The notes: generated by a model not told the origin, from the letters alone. Positions 27,989-37,505 are shown, numbered from the stretch's first letter. The stretch: 57,407 bases of DNA from Psychrobacter immobilis (GCF_904846225.1 NZ_CAJGZJ010000018.1:1-57407), one strand, 5' to 3'. A program made the numbers and translations.

Positions 27989-29698
27989 TTAGAATATTAA
28001 CGTGATACAGAGTCCTAGATTATTATTAGGACTTGAAATTGCCGCAGTAGAATCATTCAGAAAGACATCAATTCTTGCCTGCTCGCAGATTGATTTGACT
28101 ATTGACAGTCCTAGTCCTGTGCCTTCTATCGCTTGTGATTGCTTGCTGGCACTGTCTGATCTTGATGCGCTTCTCTCATCATTAAATTGAGCATCTGCAT
28201 TTGATAGCTGATTAAGCCGTACAAAGGGTTCGAACGCATTCTCATAATCATTAGGATGGATACCTACGCCTGAGTCTATTATTTGTAACACCAATCTGCT
28301 ACCTAATACTTTGGATGAATGACTTAATTTTCCAGAGTGAATTACAAGTGAGCCAAAATCATACTGAGCATTTAAAGCTGATTTGTCTAAGCTGCCAGCG
28401 TTCTGCTCAAGTTGATACAGTTTAACCATGACTTGACCATTAACTGGCGTATAAACAATAGCGTTTTGAATCAAGTTTTTGACCAGCATGAGCAATGAAG
28501 TTTCATCTATATTCACTTTGCTATTAGATTGCAGATCAACGGTCAGCTCGATGTTTTTGTGATCAGCAATGGGAATGAGTAAACCAATGACTTGTTCGAT
28601 AATAAATTTAACATTGGTTGAAGTTGCTTCAGTATCAAGCGCAGTATTTATGTTGCCAGCTCGAGCGAGTGTTAATAGCTGCTCAACCAAGCTTTGATTG
28701 CGCTTTAGACGGACAGCCAGTTTATTCAAACCTTCTGACATAATGCCATCATCAGTCATACGTTGTAATCGTTGTAGCTGTAATGAGATAGCAGTCAGCG
28801 GCGAGCGCAATTCATGGGCAGCATCGGCGATAAAGCGTTGTTGACGCTCGATGCTAGTCTTCACCATAGCCAATAATCTATTCAAGGATTCTGCTAGCGG
28901 TAGCAACTCAGAGGGCAGTTTATCAATCTGCAAAGGACTTAGGTCGTTCTCATTACGCGCGCTTATTTCATGATGCAATTGGCGCACAGGCTTCATCATT
29001 CGCCACATGATAAAAGGCAGCAGCAGTATTAAGAAAGCGATACCGATAATAAGGGGTAAAAAAGACTGTAGCGCGCTGGCCTTGGCTAAATCGTCTTGTA
29101 GATCCGTTTGTTGACGCAAGATAAGTGCGACTTCTTCATTAGTATCTAAAGATTTAATCTTGACGTCATTTCTATACGTTCGCCAAGAATGACCATCAAT
29201 ATCTTGATCGCTTATCCCTTGTGGAATGTCAGATAATGACGCCATCGATATAGGTTCTGAGTAATCATTCTCATCATCGCTATTATCATTGTCGCCATCA
29301 TCGGCTTTGTCGTTCTGATAATCTTGTACGCCATTATCGAGTGGAGCGGAGAGTATAATGATATCGACGGTAATAGCACCGTCATCATCATCGGTATCAA
29401 AATGAATGTTGCGGCGCGCCCGATTATCATTGTCCGAAAGAGGCGTACTGCTATTTAAATCCCTATTACTTAAACCCCTATCATTTAAACCCTTATTATT
29501 TAAACCACTAATATCGAGTGATTGCTCTAACAGCGCCGCTGTATTTTTTAAGTTATCATCTTGAAAATCATTTATCTCTTTATAGCTATACCAAAATCCG
29601 TAACCACCAGCGATGATAGCCAATAACAACAATGACAAAACAGACCAAAAAATAAGTTGGAATTGTAGTGAGTTAAAAAGCTTACGGAATTTAGGCAT
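27989..29698 (-). CDS. Sensor histidine kinase, PmrB/QseC-like
   Basis: About 569 residues. The ATG at 29698 overlaps the response-regulator stop by 8 bp. The first membrane segment is at about 12-35 and the second at about 205-235. The intervening periplasmic domain is unusually long and acidic (DTDDDDGAITVD, DDGDNDNSDDENDY), which suggests binding of divalent or ferric ions or cationic peptides. A pentapeptide repeat (GLNNK, GLNDR, GLSNR, DLNSS) sits near residues 65-85. The HAMP is followed by the H-box FIADAAHELRSPLTA, N-box LIQNAIVYTP and G-box DSGVGI and GTGLGLSIV. It is the last gene of a PepSY-regulator-kinase operon. Confidence 0.9.
   Translation of the reverse strand: MPKFRKLFNSLQFQLIFWSVLSLLLLAIIAGGYGFWYSYKEINDFQDDNLKNTAALLEQSLDISGLNNKGLNDRGLSNRDLNSSTPLSDNDNRARRNIHFDTDDDDGAITVDIIILSAPLDNGVQDYQNDKADDGDNDNSDDENDYSEPISMASLSDIPQGISDQDIDGHSWRTYRNDVKIKSLDTNEEVALILRQQTDLQDDLAKASALQSFLPLIIGIAFLILLLPFIMWRMMKPVRQLHHEISARNENDLSPLQIDKLPSELLPLAESLNRLLAMVKTSIERQQRFIADAAHELRSPLTAISLQLQRLQRMTDDGIMSEGLNKLAVRLKRNQSLVEQLLTLARAGNINTALDTEATSTNVKFIIEQVIGLLIPIADHKNIELTVDLQSNSKVNIDETSLLMLVKNLIQNAIVYTPVNGQVMVKLYQLEQNAGSLDKSALNAQYDFGSLVIHSGKLSHSSKVLGSRLVLQIIDSGVGIHPNDYENAFEPFVRLNQLSNADAQFNDERSASRSDSASKQSQAIEGTGLGLSIVKSICEQARIDVFLNDSTAAISSPNNNLGLCITLIF
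29451..29507. repeat. 15-bp tandem repeat inside the kinase gene
   Basis: Three full units (CTATTACTTAAACCC, CTATCATTTAAACCC, TTATTATTTAAACCA) plus a shorter 12-base unit lie in frame. They encode a five-residue repeat in the periplasmic domain. Changes in copy number would alter the protein by five residues each without a frameshift. Confidence 0.8.
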
Positions 29699-30350
29699 TA
29701 CTGATATACCACCCAAGTCCACGGACATTCTTGACTCTATCTTGTCCGACCTTTTTACGTAAGCTATGAATCAAGAACTCAATGGCGTTGCTTTCAACTT
29801 CATCGCCCCAGCCATATAACGAGTCTTCAAGCGCATTTTTAGACATGACTTTTTCAGGAGACAGCATAAAGGTGGTGAGAAGCATGTACTCTTTTGCGGT
29901 TAAATCGATAGGATTGCCATCCATCATGACGCGTTTGTGCGCGGTATCTAGCGTTAGATTGCCAACGGCAACTTGATTGTCAGCCTTGCCTTGGGCGCGC
30001 CGTATCAACACCCTCATCCTTGCAAAGACTTCTCCTAACTCAAAAGGTTTGACGACATAATCATCAGCCCCTGAGTCCAACCCTGCGATTCTGTCTTTTA
30101 ATTGGTCGCGTGCGGTGAGTATCAACACTGGTGTGTCAATTTTGGCATCACGGATAGCGGTCAATACGCCCATGCCATCAATCTCTGGCAAGCCCAAATC
30201 TAGTAAGATGATGTCGTAAGGTTGCACTCTTAATGTCAATATGGCTTGACGACCATCTTTGACCCAGTCGACTGTATAAGCTTCATCCTGCAAGGCTTCA
30301 CTCAGACTCTCGCCAATCATCAAGTCATCTTCGACTACCAATACTCGCAT
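29691..30350 (-). CDS. OmpR-family response regulator, PmrA/QseB-like
   Basis: A 219-residue DNA-binding regulator. The receiver domain has the acidic pair EDD (7-9), the phosphorylation Asp in ILLDLGLPEIDG (about 51), Thr in LILTARD and Lys in YVVKPF. The C-terminal winged helix follows (LTAKEYMLLTTFML, NVRGLGWYI). It is between a PepSY gene (57 bp gap) and its kinase (8 bp overlap). It is the best candidate to bind the 11-bp-period repeats found through this region, because PmrA-type regulators use TTAA-rich direct repeats. Confidence 0.92.
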   Translation of the reverse strand: MRVLVVEDDLMIGESLSEALQDEAYTVDWVKDGRQAILTLRVQPYDIILLDLGLPEIDGMGVLTAIRDAKIDTPVLILTARDQLKDRIAGLDSGADDYVVKPFELGEVFARMRVLIRRAQGKADNQVAVGNLTLDTAHKRVMMDGNPIDLTAKEYMLLTTFMLSPEKVMSKNALEDSLYGWGDEVESNAIEFLIHSLRKKVGQDRVKNVRGLGWYISNA

Positions 30351-30407
30351 GGGATATCCTTATAGATAAAGCGCACGTTAAAACCTGAGGCGTTCAGTGT
30401 TACTGTT

Positions 30408-30980
30408 TTAGTCATCTTGGTCTAACTGATTACTGATAACCTGACCGGTCATGCTATCGATCATTAAATCATATATCTGTGTGCCCTTGGCAATCTCAAC
30501 ATCATACATTGGTTTGCCATCTTCTAAGTCAAACTTGGCGTCAATAACTTTGCCATTGACAGCTTGAGTGGCCTGTTGCATGGCTTGTATCAGACTGATT
30601 TTAGCTTGTTTCATTGCTTGATGTTCGGCTAAGTCTTCTGCATCGAGTTTTTCTAATTTGGTCTTTAAGATTTTACCACTACTTGCATCAATTTTTATTT
30701 CATGTTCGGTATCATTGGAGATGGATTTAACTTCAAACTTGCCACCTGACAGGTAATCATTTTGGTCGAATTCAGCACTGACTACATCCCCTGTCATGTT
30801 TTTTTGGGCGATAGCGATGGCTTGCTCTAGGCTAATTTTGCTTGTCGCTATGGCTACTGAATCGCTGACTTTAGCGCCTGAAACTGCTGGAATCTGACCT
30901 GAGGCAATAGCGAGCGTACCCATACCTAGAACGCTGAGGGCAATGAGCACTGATTTGGTTAGGATTGATAAATTTTTCAT
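30408..30980 (-). CDS. Periplasmic protein with two PepSY domains (copy 1)
   Basis: About 190 residues. The ATG at 30980 has GGAGT eight bases upstream and opens a signal peptide (MKNLSILTKSVLIALSVLG, cleavage near AIA/S). Two PepSY domains follow: EQAIAIAQKNMTGDVVSAEF to DASSGKIL, and IQAMQQATQAVNGKVIDAKF to DSMTGQVISNQ. It is the first gene of the operon with the response regulator and kinase. The paralog at 37535 shares domain layout and promoter block. A periplasmic modulator of the sensor is plausible, not shown. Confidence 0.85.
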   Translation of the reverse strand: MKNLSILTKSVLIALSVLGMGTLAIASGQIPAVSGAKVSDSVAIATSKISLEQAIAIAQKNMTGDVVSAEFDQNDYLSGGKFEVKSISNDTEHEIKIDASSGKILKTKLEKLDAEDLAEHQAMKQAKISLIQAMQQATQAVNGKVIDAKFDLEDGKPMYDVEIAKGTQIYDLMIDSMTGQVISNQLDQDD

Positions 30981-31068
30981 CGTGCTTACTCCGTATTTAA
31001 GATTCATGGCTGACGACTGGTTAATGAAATGGTCAGCGGCGTTGATATAAATCCATCATACAAAATAA

Positions 31069-31097
31069 GACATAGGAGAAGCTTAGCGCAGAGTAAG
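31069..31097 (-). promoter_or_regulatory. Conserved promoter block of PepSY copy 1
   Basis: A 29-bp block matches the one at 38211-38239 at 25 of 29 positions. On the minus strand it reads CTTACTCTGCGCTAAG, then TTCTCCTATGTC, that is two half-sites with an 11-bp period abutting a possible -10. It lies 89 bp before the start codon. Confidence 0.65.
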
Positions 31098-31127
31098 CAT
31101 GTGATTAGAGATTAACATTCATCAGAT

Positions 31128-31805
31128 TTATTCACTAGGATCAGCGCCAGGCGGAAAGTCATGACGTAATTGTGCGACATTAGCCGCGCTAACCGTATCG
31201 GTATAATTATTCAAGTCGCTATGTATATATTGAGTCACGGCGGCTATTTGCTCATCATTCATCATGCTATGAAAGGACGGCATACCGCGAAATCCATTCA
31301 TAACGACGCTAATGATATAATACTTTGATTCCATCTTGCTGTTGTTCGCTAGTGGCGGGTAGTAGCCCGCACCTTTTGCGCCTTCGCCTTTAGCCATGTG
31401 ACATCCCGCGCAAGAATCGTTATAGAGCTTTTTGCCATTGGTCGTAAAAAACCCTGTTTTGCCTTGTGCGCTTCCTTCAAACTTGGTGAGCCACTTTTGC
31501 AAGTTAGCGTCACTATTCATTTTAGGTATCAAATTAACATCGACGATATTCATAGGCGGGCGAGTGAGCGCTTCTTTTGACATATAAACCGCACCCCACG
31601 CGCCATTATTACGGCTAGATTGATTGTCGAAATCGTTATCAAAATCTTTGTCAACAATCATTGGCGTGGTTTGAGGATTGGCAATAGTAGGGGCATTTTG
31701 TTTATTATATTGGCTACAGCCACTAAGCGCGCCGACACTCAATATACTTACTATTAAGGTTAAGTGTTGGGTCTTGAATGAATGAAATAAGCGATGGTTT
31801 TTCAT
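31128..31805 (-). CDS. Cytochrome c lipoprotein
   Basis: A 225-residue class I cytochrome c. The signal has a lipobox LSGC near residue 30, so it is likely membrane-anchored. The heme motif is CAGCH near residue 134, with a probable Met ligand in RGMPSFHSMM. It is the last gene of the YceI, triheme cytochrome, amine oxidase, cytochrome set on the minus strand and probably accepts electrons from those proteins. Confidence 0.88.
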   Translation of the reverse strand: MKNHRLFHSFKTQHLTLIVSILSVGALSGCSQYNKQNAPTIANPQTTPMIVDKDFDNDFDNQSSRNNGAWGAVYMSKEALTRPPMNIVDVNLIPKMNSDANLQKWLTKFEGSAQGKTGFFTTNGKKLYNDSCAGCHMAKGEGAKGAGYYPPLANNSKMESKYYIISVVMNGFRGMPSFHSMMNDEQIAAVTQYIHSDLNNYTDTVSAANVAQLRHDFPPGADPSE

Positions 31806-31859
31806 AGGAATTGCCCTTTAAATAAATCATTATTAGCGTTTTCAAAATGACGACACGGG

Positions 31860-33461
31860 CTAGCCTAATTTTTTCGCTTTTTGATGTAAGCGTTTTGCCG
31901 CATCCATTCCTGATAATATTGCGCCTTCTTGCCAAGCAGGAATATGTGAGCAGTGCTCGCCTGCCAATACAATACGGTGATCGATGGCACATAACGTATC
32001 GTAGTATTGCTCGCGGCTTGATTCACTCCACAGTCCATAGCAGCCAAGCGACCATGGGATACGATGCCACGCGACTGACGTGCCCGAGCGGAATTCTTTG
32101 GTATATTGCGGATGAATACGTTTGCCATACTCTAATGCCGCATTAATGCGTTCTTTCGGTGTTAGCGAGTTGAATTTATAAGAGGCTTCACCAAAACCGT
32201 AGGCACCGAGTAGTACGCCTGATCCTGAGGTAAATAAATCTTGTGAAGGATACGAGATTTGGGTGATAGGCAGATCGGTATAAGTGATGCCGCCATAGAT
32301 CCATTCGTCCTCTTCCCAAAAACGCCGTTTGAACTCAAGTCCGACCTTAAAGGAGGTGTCGTAAGGCACAGCCGCCATCGCCTGCTTCATTGGTTCTGAT
32401 ACATTGATATCGATTTGGGTCAATACTGAGAGTGGAATATTGCAAATACACCAGTCGGCGCGTACTGTTTTGGTGGCACCGTCAGGGCTATTGCTATCGA
32501 CATAGTCAACGGTGACGCCAGTCTCGTCTTGATTGATTTTGGTGACCTTAGCATTGAACTCAATCATATCTCGACATTCGCGAGTGAAAGCATCGCCGAT
32601 TTTGCCCATACCACCGACAGGCTGGAACATCGCAGGTTGATGCACATAAATGGTGTAGTTGGCGTAGAGATCAGACCACATGCCTGAATCCAATAGTTTA
32701 CTCATAGGTATCGGGGTAGAGGGCTTAGCATCGGGCATTAGACCGCCACCCGGATAAACGCTATAACCGCGATGTTTACTGATCTCATGACTTTTGACAT
32801 AACGATAGTTAGTATCGAGGACACCCCAACCTTTTAACCCTTCTAACAGCTTTTCTTTGTCTTCTTGAGTCACGGTATCATCCAAGCCGCCTTTATTAAC
32901 GGCTTTGGATAATAGCTCAGAGACATAGCCGCGAATATCACTTTGCACTTCACCTAAGCGCTGCGGCGCGCCATTGAAGTGATTGGTACGATGCAAATAA
33001 GCGCGATCATTGGTTTGAATAAATGGCTGCAAAGCGACATTGAACTTTTTGCAGTAATGAAAGACCGCATAGTGATGAACGGGCAATCGCCAAGGACCAC
33101 CATTGAAATAATTGCCTTTTTTAAAGTCGCAAGTGACTTCTTCGCCGCCAAGCTCCGTATATTTATCGCCACTGTTTAATGTCCAACTACGGCCACCACC
33201 ACGATTTTGGTATTCAAGCACGGTGACTTTGTAGCCCGCTTTACGTAACTCATAAGCGGCTGTCAATCCGCCTAAACCAGCACCAAGAATGACAATACTA
33301 GCGCCAGCAGGTGCACCCTTAAGATCCATCTCTTGCTTGAAGCTAGACTCGGATGCAAATCCCAAGGTAGTCATCGCCTGATACATGGCCGTCGCGCCAG
33401 CAGTCTTACCAATCATGGCGAGCAGCTGTCGCCGTGTAGGGGATTGCAGTAAATGGTTCAT
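31860..33461 (-). CDS. Tat-exported flavin amine oxidase family protein
   Basis: A 533-residue FAD oxidoreductase. The N-terminus SPTRRQLLAMIGK is a twin-arginine signal, so it is exported folded. The FAD-binding motif is VILGAGLGGLTAAYELR near residue 57, and the C-terminal flavin_amine_oxidase motif is VLAGEHCSHIPAWQEGAILSG. AAGGA precedes the ATG. It is flanked by two cytochrome c genes, which suggests a periplasmic dehydrogenase passing electrons to cytochrome c instead of a simple O2-using oxidase. The substrate (an amine or amino acid) is unknown. Confidence 0.88.
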   Translation of the reverse strand: MNHLLQSPTRRQLLAMIGKTAGATAMYQAMTTLGFASESSFKQEMDLKGAPAGASIVILGAGLGGLTAAYELRKAGYKVTVLEYQNRGGGRSWTLNSGDKYTELGGEEVTCDFKKGNYFNGGPWRLPVHHYAVFHYCKKFNVALQPFIQTNDRAYLHRTNHFNGAPQRLGEVQSDIRGYVSELLSKAVNKGGLDDTVTQEDKEKLLEGLKGWGVLDTNYRYVKSHEISKHRGYSVYPGGGLMPDAKPSTPIPMSKLLDSGMWSDLYANYTIYVHQPAMFQPVGGMGKIGDAFTRECRDMIEFNAKVTKINQDETGVTVDYVDSNSPDGATKTVRADWCICNIPLSVLTQIDINVSEPMKQAMAAVPYDTSFKVGLEFKRRFWEEDEWIYGGITYTDLPITQISYPSQDLFTSGSGVLLGAYGFGEASYKFNSLTPKERINAALEYGKRIHPQYTKEFRSGTSVAWHRIPWSLGCYGLWSESSREQYYDTLCAIDHRIVLAGEHCSHIPAWQEGAILSGMDAAKRLHQKAKKLG

Positions 33462-33569
33462 TTAATTATCCTTGTCATACTTCGTTTTTATAGTAATCAA
33501 ACAAGCAAATTTTTAGATTCAGTGACTTTAAATTTAAGAAATGAGATTCAGTGATTTAAGATGTGGGAT

Positions 33570-34946
33570 TTAATTTTTTTCTTTGATGACGCGTTTGACA
33601 TCCGCAGCAGTTACTTCGCTAGTGGCTAGTCCGCCGAATTTGACTCGCACATAGTTAGTAATACTCGCAATCTGTGCAGCGCTTAAGTCTTTCTCAAAAC
33701 CGGGCATTTTCGGTGCGGTATTAAAAGCACCCTTCGCCCCAAAAGCGATAACACCAATGAGCGCATCAGGTTTGACGCGGCGAATACTACTGAGACCGAC
33801 GATAGAGGCATAACGAGCATCAGGCTGAGCGTAACCATCGACCCCATGACAGCTGGCACAATTGGCGAGATATAAGGATTTTGGCGAATGGCTATTATTT
33901 ATAGTGCTATCGTTCGTATTGCTACTAAAATGAGAGGTGTTGGCTTTGGCCTTAGCTAAATAGTCTTTTTGTTCAAGCAAATTGTAGGTAATAGAAGCGC
34001 TAACAGGATTTGGTAACCGCGCGATATTCACTGGTATGAGATAATCATCGGTCTTGATGGCAGGCACGACTTTTAGGTAGTTTGCCATCGCACTCAAATC
34101 TTCATCGGTGAGATAACGAGTACTATGTCCTACTGCTTCTGCCATAGGACCGCCTGCATAAGCCCGTTTATCGAGCTTGCCCGTACGCAGATAAGTGACG
34201 ATATCGATCTCGCTCCAACGTCCTATACCAGTATCGTTGTCAAGCGTGATATTAGGCGCGAACCATTTGCCAAGCGGCGCACCCGATAGGTAACGGTCTT
34301 TATCGAGACCTTGAGTGAGATTGCGCGGCGTGTGACACGTGCCGCAGTGTTCTAGATTATTAACTAGATACTCGCCGCGCTGCTGCACGGGCGTCAGATC
34401 TGTGCGGTTTTCGGTAGAGGGCACATTGATGACATTCCACGCAAGCATTAAGCTACGAATGTTTAAAGGAAAAGGCAGATGAGTTGTTTTTTCAGGTGGT
34501 TTATCGACGACAGGAACCGTTTGGAAGTAAGCAAACAAAGCGCTGATATCATCATCTGTCATCCCGTGATAGGAAGGATACGGCATAGCAGGATAGATCT
34601 GATGACCGGGCGCACGACCTTTATGCAACGCTTTTTTGAGATCCGCCTCAGTATAGTTGCCGATACCATAAGTCTTAGAAGGCGTGATATTGGTCGAATA
34701 GATATTGCCGATGGGCGTTTCAATCGCCACACCGCCGCTATAATCCTCACGGTGACAAGCCATACAATCGGCAGTCCGCGCTATATAAGCGCCGCGATTG
34801 GCTAAATCGCTATTGCTTGGACTAACATTGGGCAAGTTAATCTTAGCAGGCAAGGCATCTTGCTGAAAGCGCGCGCTATCAGCATAAGCTGGACTGAGTA
34901 ATGGGCTAATAACTAGCGTTGATACCAACATAAAAAGTGGTTTCAT
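33570..34946 (-). CDS. Triheme cytochrome c
   Basis: A 458-residue periplasmic protein with a signal peptide ending PAYA/D and three heme sites: CMACH, CGTCH and CASCH. The layout is like the cytochrome subunit of membrane alcohol and gluconate dehydrogenases. AAGGA precedes the ATG. It is upstream of the amine oxidase gene by 108 bp and probably serves as its electron acceptor. Confidence 0.9.
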   Translation of the reverse strand: MKPLFMLVSTLVISPLLSPAYADSARFQQDALPAKINLPNVSPSNSDLANRGAYIARTADCMACHREDYSGGVAIETPIGNIYSTNITPSKTYGIGNYTEADLKKALHKGRAPGHQIYPAMPYPSYHGMTDDDISALFAYFQTVPVVDKPPEKTTHLPFPLNIRSLMLAWNVINVPSTENRTDLTPVQQRGEYLVNNLEHCGTCHTPRNLTQGLDKDRYLSGAPLGKWFAPNITLDNDTGIGRWSEIDIVTYLRTGKLDKRAYAGGPMAEAVGHSTRYLTDEDLSAMANYLKVVPAIKTDDYLIPVNIARLPNPVSASITYNLLEQKDYLAKAKANTSHFSSNTNDSTINNSHSPKSLYLANCASCHGVDGYAQPDARYASIVGLSSIRRVKPDALIGVIAFGAKGAFNTAPKMPGFEKDLSAAQIASITNYVRVKFGGLATSEVTAADVKRVIKEKN

Positions 34947-35023
34947 AATATCCTTATCGTACTAGTGATTTAAACCAGTTAATCATCCATGATTGCCTTT
35001 ACTAAAATAAAACTATTTGCTAT

Positions 35024-35632
35024 TTATAGCTGCTGTTTCGTCGCTTCAATCTGCACTTTTAAATCAAGATTCTTGGTTAGACCAAACAATGAAAATTTAT
35101 TTATATTCCATTTGGTTCGGTCTATCGTCGTGGAGAATTCACCGCTACAGACCTCATTTTTAGCAATAGAAGCTTGATAACAATTGAATCTAGTTGCTGT
35201 TAGGCTAATAGGATGAGTCTCACCATGTAAGGTCAAATTGCCATCTACTCGCGTCACTTTACTATTATTAAAATACCAATTGGTTGATTGAAAGTGAGCA
35301 GATGGAAAACGCTGCATATTAAAAAAACCAGTACCCTTTAAATTATTATTAATCGCTTTATTACCAGTATTCAAAGAATCAATAGGTATCATCAGTGAGA
35401 TATCGCCTGATTTTACAACGGAATCGTATTGTAATTGTCCTTTGACGTTGTAAAAGCCACCCGTAGTCGTAGAGGTCTTAAAGTGTTCAATGGCAAAGCG
35501 CACACTGGTATTTTTCGGGTTTATAACATAGCTGGCAGCATAGCTACTATGAGCAGCGCTTGCTATCAATAATGACAATATCAATAAACGATAGCCGTGT
35601 GATTTTTTTAGAGTAAAAGGTAGGATGCTCAT
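35024..35632 (-). CDS. YceI-family periplasmic protein
   Basis: About 202 residues: a signal peptide ending SSYA/A and the YceI lipocalin-like domain (YVINPKNTSVRFAIEHFKTS, GNLTLHGETHPISL). The ATG at 35632 has AAAGGA upstream and is preferred to a TTG six codons earlier. The family binds polyisoprenoids such as ubiquinone, which fits a position at the head of a cytochrome and oxidase cluster. Confidence 0.88.
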   Translation of the reverse strand: MSILPFTLKKSHGYRLLILSLLIASAAHSSYAASYVINPKNTSVRFAIEHFKTSTTTGGFYNVKGQLQYDSVVKSGDISLMIPIDSLNTGNKAINNNLKGTGFFNMQRFPSAHFQSTNWYFNNSKVTRVDGNLTLHGETHPISLTATRFNCYQASIAKNEVCSGEFSTTIDRTKWNINKFSLFGLTKNLDLKVQIEATKQQL

Positions 35633-35779
35633 AGCGACATTCCTTTGCAAGCTATTGATAAATAAAGAACGTCATCGACGAGCGCAATCCTTGCTGTTAC
35701 TTAATAATAAGTAAGTTATTTATAACTATTTATACATTATTCTTCAAATACTTAGTAGATTTATTATTGATGACACGCC

Positions 35780-36589
35780 CTAGAACGACGAATTTGTTTT
35801 GGAGTCAGGAGTTTTATAAGCGCTGTCATCGTTCAATAATTTATTTTTAGCCCTGTTTTTAGCTTTACCCTTAGCCGTTCTTTTAAAAAATAGGCTGGCA
35901 AGCGCACAGGTAATGGTCAATGACAGCAGCATCGATACTAAGGTATGACTAAAGAAGTGATCGCCAAACAGCATTTTATATAGCCCCATTGTCCAGCCTA
36001 ACACAGTGACGATTTCAAATATTCTATAGCGGTACTTGTGTAGAGTGGGCAAAAAAGCAAAACCATATAAACTAAATCCTGCACTGGCATGAGCCGCAGG
36101 GAAGCACTTTGCTGGTGTTTTGGCCAGCATATTTTGCCAGATATCTAAATAAGGTAAGTCCCCACCAAACAGCGTTAAATCATTGGGGCAACTGACATGG
36201 GTGACGCCCTTTAATAAAGCAATCGTAGAAGGTACGACGATAAGAATAATCAACAGGTAGCTTATTTCACGCACTGAAAAGGGAACCATAAATCTACTGA
36301 ACTGACTGTCATTGGCGATAGCAGTATTGTCTGAAGGTTGTCTATATTTGATAATTAACACAGCCATTAAATAGATGGCTAACAAAATTAATAACGCTTT
36401 CGGCCCATCATAAAAGAGAAAAGCATAAGGTTGCGCCCCTTTTTCTAAGAACCATTGCCCATTGGTATAAAAAAGCTCACTAATACGAAGATCAAACTGG
36501 CTATGTTCAAAGATTAACGCTGCAATGATCGTCAAGCAAAAAAGCTTAAGCCACATCCAGTTAGATGAGTTATTTTCTAAAGTCATCAA
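35780..36589 (-). CDS. PAP2-family membrane phosphatase
   Basis: A 269-residue inner-membrane lipid phosphatase with about six membrane segments. The catalytic motifs are LLKGVTHVSCP, FPAAHASAGF (PAAH replaces the usual PSGH) and GDHFFSHTLVS. It lies 90 bp after dgkA on the same strand. Close relatives near dgkA and eptA act on lipid A or undecaprenyl pyrophosphate; which one applies here is not clear. A C-terminal Lys-rich tail faces the cytoplasm. Confidence 0.85.
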   Translation of the reverse strand: MMTLENNSSNWMWLKLFCLTIIAALIFEHSQFDLRISELFYTNGQWFLEKGAQPYAFLFYDGPKALLILLAIYLMAVLIIKYRQPSDNTAIANDSQFSRFMVPFSVREISYLLIILIVVPSTIALLKGVTHVSCPNDLTLFGGDLPYLDIWQNMLAKTPAKCFPAAHASAGFSLYGFAFLPTLHKYRYRIFEIVTVLGWTMGLYKMLFGDHFFSHTLVSMLLSLTITCALASLFFKRTAKGKAKNRAKNKLLNDDSAYKTPDSKTNSSF

Positions 36590-36679
36590 GACGCCTTACT
36601 CAATTTATTAAGTTGCCGTTCGTTAGGTTGTAAAAGCCTAAGTTATAAAAATCTGAGTTGTAAAATCTGACCCTTTTAT

Positions 36680-37159
36680 TCAAAATAACAGGTTTGCTAA
36701 TGCCATCAGCCATAAAACAAACAACAGCAATAACGCCAAAAACTGGGCAGCAGAGCCGACATCTTTGGCGATTTTGGCTAATGGATTTTGTTCGGTTGAG
36801 GTATGATCGACACTTGCTTCAATACCGGTATTGATAAGCTCAACTATAAGGGACAAAAATGAAGCAACCACAAGCATCATTTTTATGCCGATGCTAAAAG
36901 GCATAAATACAATCACAATGAACAATACCAAGTTGAGCCATAAAACTTGTCTAAAGGCCGCTTCAAACTTATAAGCCGCTTTGAAGCCATCAATAGAATA
37001 TCCGCTCGCTTTTAAAATACGAGCCAAACCTGTTTTACCTTTAACGTTACTTGCAAAACTATCAGCCACAAGCGCATCACCAGCCATTTTTTTGGTTTTA
37101 TGGTCGGCGCTTGCATAATCGTTGTCGAGGGTAATAGGTTTGAGATTGCTCATATTCAT
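36680..37159 (-). CDS. dgkA: Diacylglycerol kinase
   Basis: An integral membrane kinase that converts diacylglycerol to phosphatidic acid. The 159 residues carry an N-terminal extension of about 35 residues relative to E. coli DgkA. The conserved core is FKAAYKFEAAFRQ, VELINTGIEASVDH (catalytic Glu) and LAKIAKDVGSAAQF. A direct-repeat regulator site lies about 95 bp upstream. It would recycle the diacylglycerol left when EptA transfers phosphoethanolamine, so co-regulation with eptA makes sense. Confidence 0.93.
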   Translation of the reverse strand: MNMSNLKPITLDNDYASADHKTKKMAGDALVADSFASNVKGKTGLARILKASGYSIDGFKAAYKFEAAFRQVLWLNLVLFIVIVFMPFSIGIKMMLVVASFLSLIVELINTGIEASVDHTSTEQNPLAKIAKDVGSAAQFLALLLLFVLWLMALANLLF

Positions 37160-37254
37160 TGCTTCATAGTCGTTAAAATTAGAGTAGGCTGCAAATATTG
37201 AGAGCTATATGATTTCTCAATAGAATTAGCAGATTTTAAGTATATGATAGGAGA

Positions 37255-37271
37255 TGTTAAGAAAATGTTAA
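37255..37271 (-). promoter_or_regulatory. Direct-repeat regulator site upstream of dgkA
   Basis: GTTAAGAAAATGTTAAG: two perfect GTTAAG half-sites with an 11-bp period. On the minus strand it is followed by CATCTCCTATCATATAC, similar to the PepSY promoter blocks (TTCTCCTATGTC). Confidence 0.7.
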
Positions 37272-37488
37272 GTTGGGATAAATAATAGTTGCTATTACCA
37301 AAAAGCAGTAGCTGATACTTGGTTTTACTTTGGTATCGGCTACTACTGTCTATTGACGTTAAAGTGAAAATACAATAAAAGTGAAAATATAAGAAAAGTG
37401 CAATCACCGATATATTTATTGTTGTAATGATCCCAGTGTAGGAGAAGGGCACTGGTTAGCACTTGGTTATGAGTATGAGCCTGATGCC

Positions 37489-37505
37489 GTTAAGAAAATG
37501 TTAAG
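37489..37505 (-). promoter_or_regulatory. Second direct-repeat regulator site, PepSY 2 to dgkA gap
   Basis: The same 17 bases (GTTAAGAAAATGTTAAG) occur again 234 bp from the dgkA site, followed by a third weaker half-site GTTAAA. It lies 30 bp after the PepSY copy 2 stop. The promoter it would serve is unclear; it could be an upstream dgkA promoter. Confidence 0.5.

Noticed and set aside
29451..29507. Frameshift-type phase-variation tract
   Set aside because: The units are 15 bp, so gain or loss keeps the reading frame.
37156..37452. 98-codon minus-strand frame upstream of dgkA
   Set aside because: Starts at GTG without a ribosome site, overlaps the dgkA promoter repeat, and its composition is that of AT-rich non-coding DNA.
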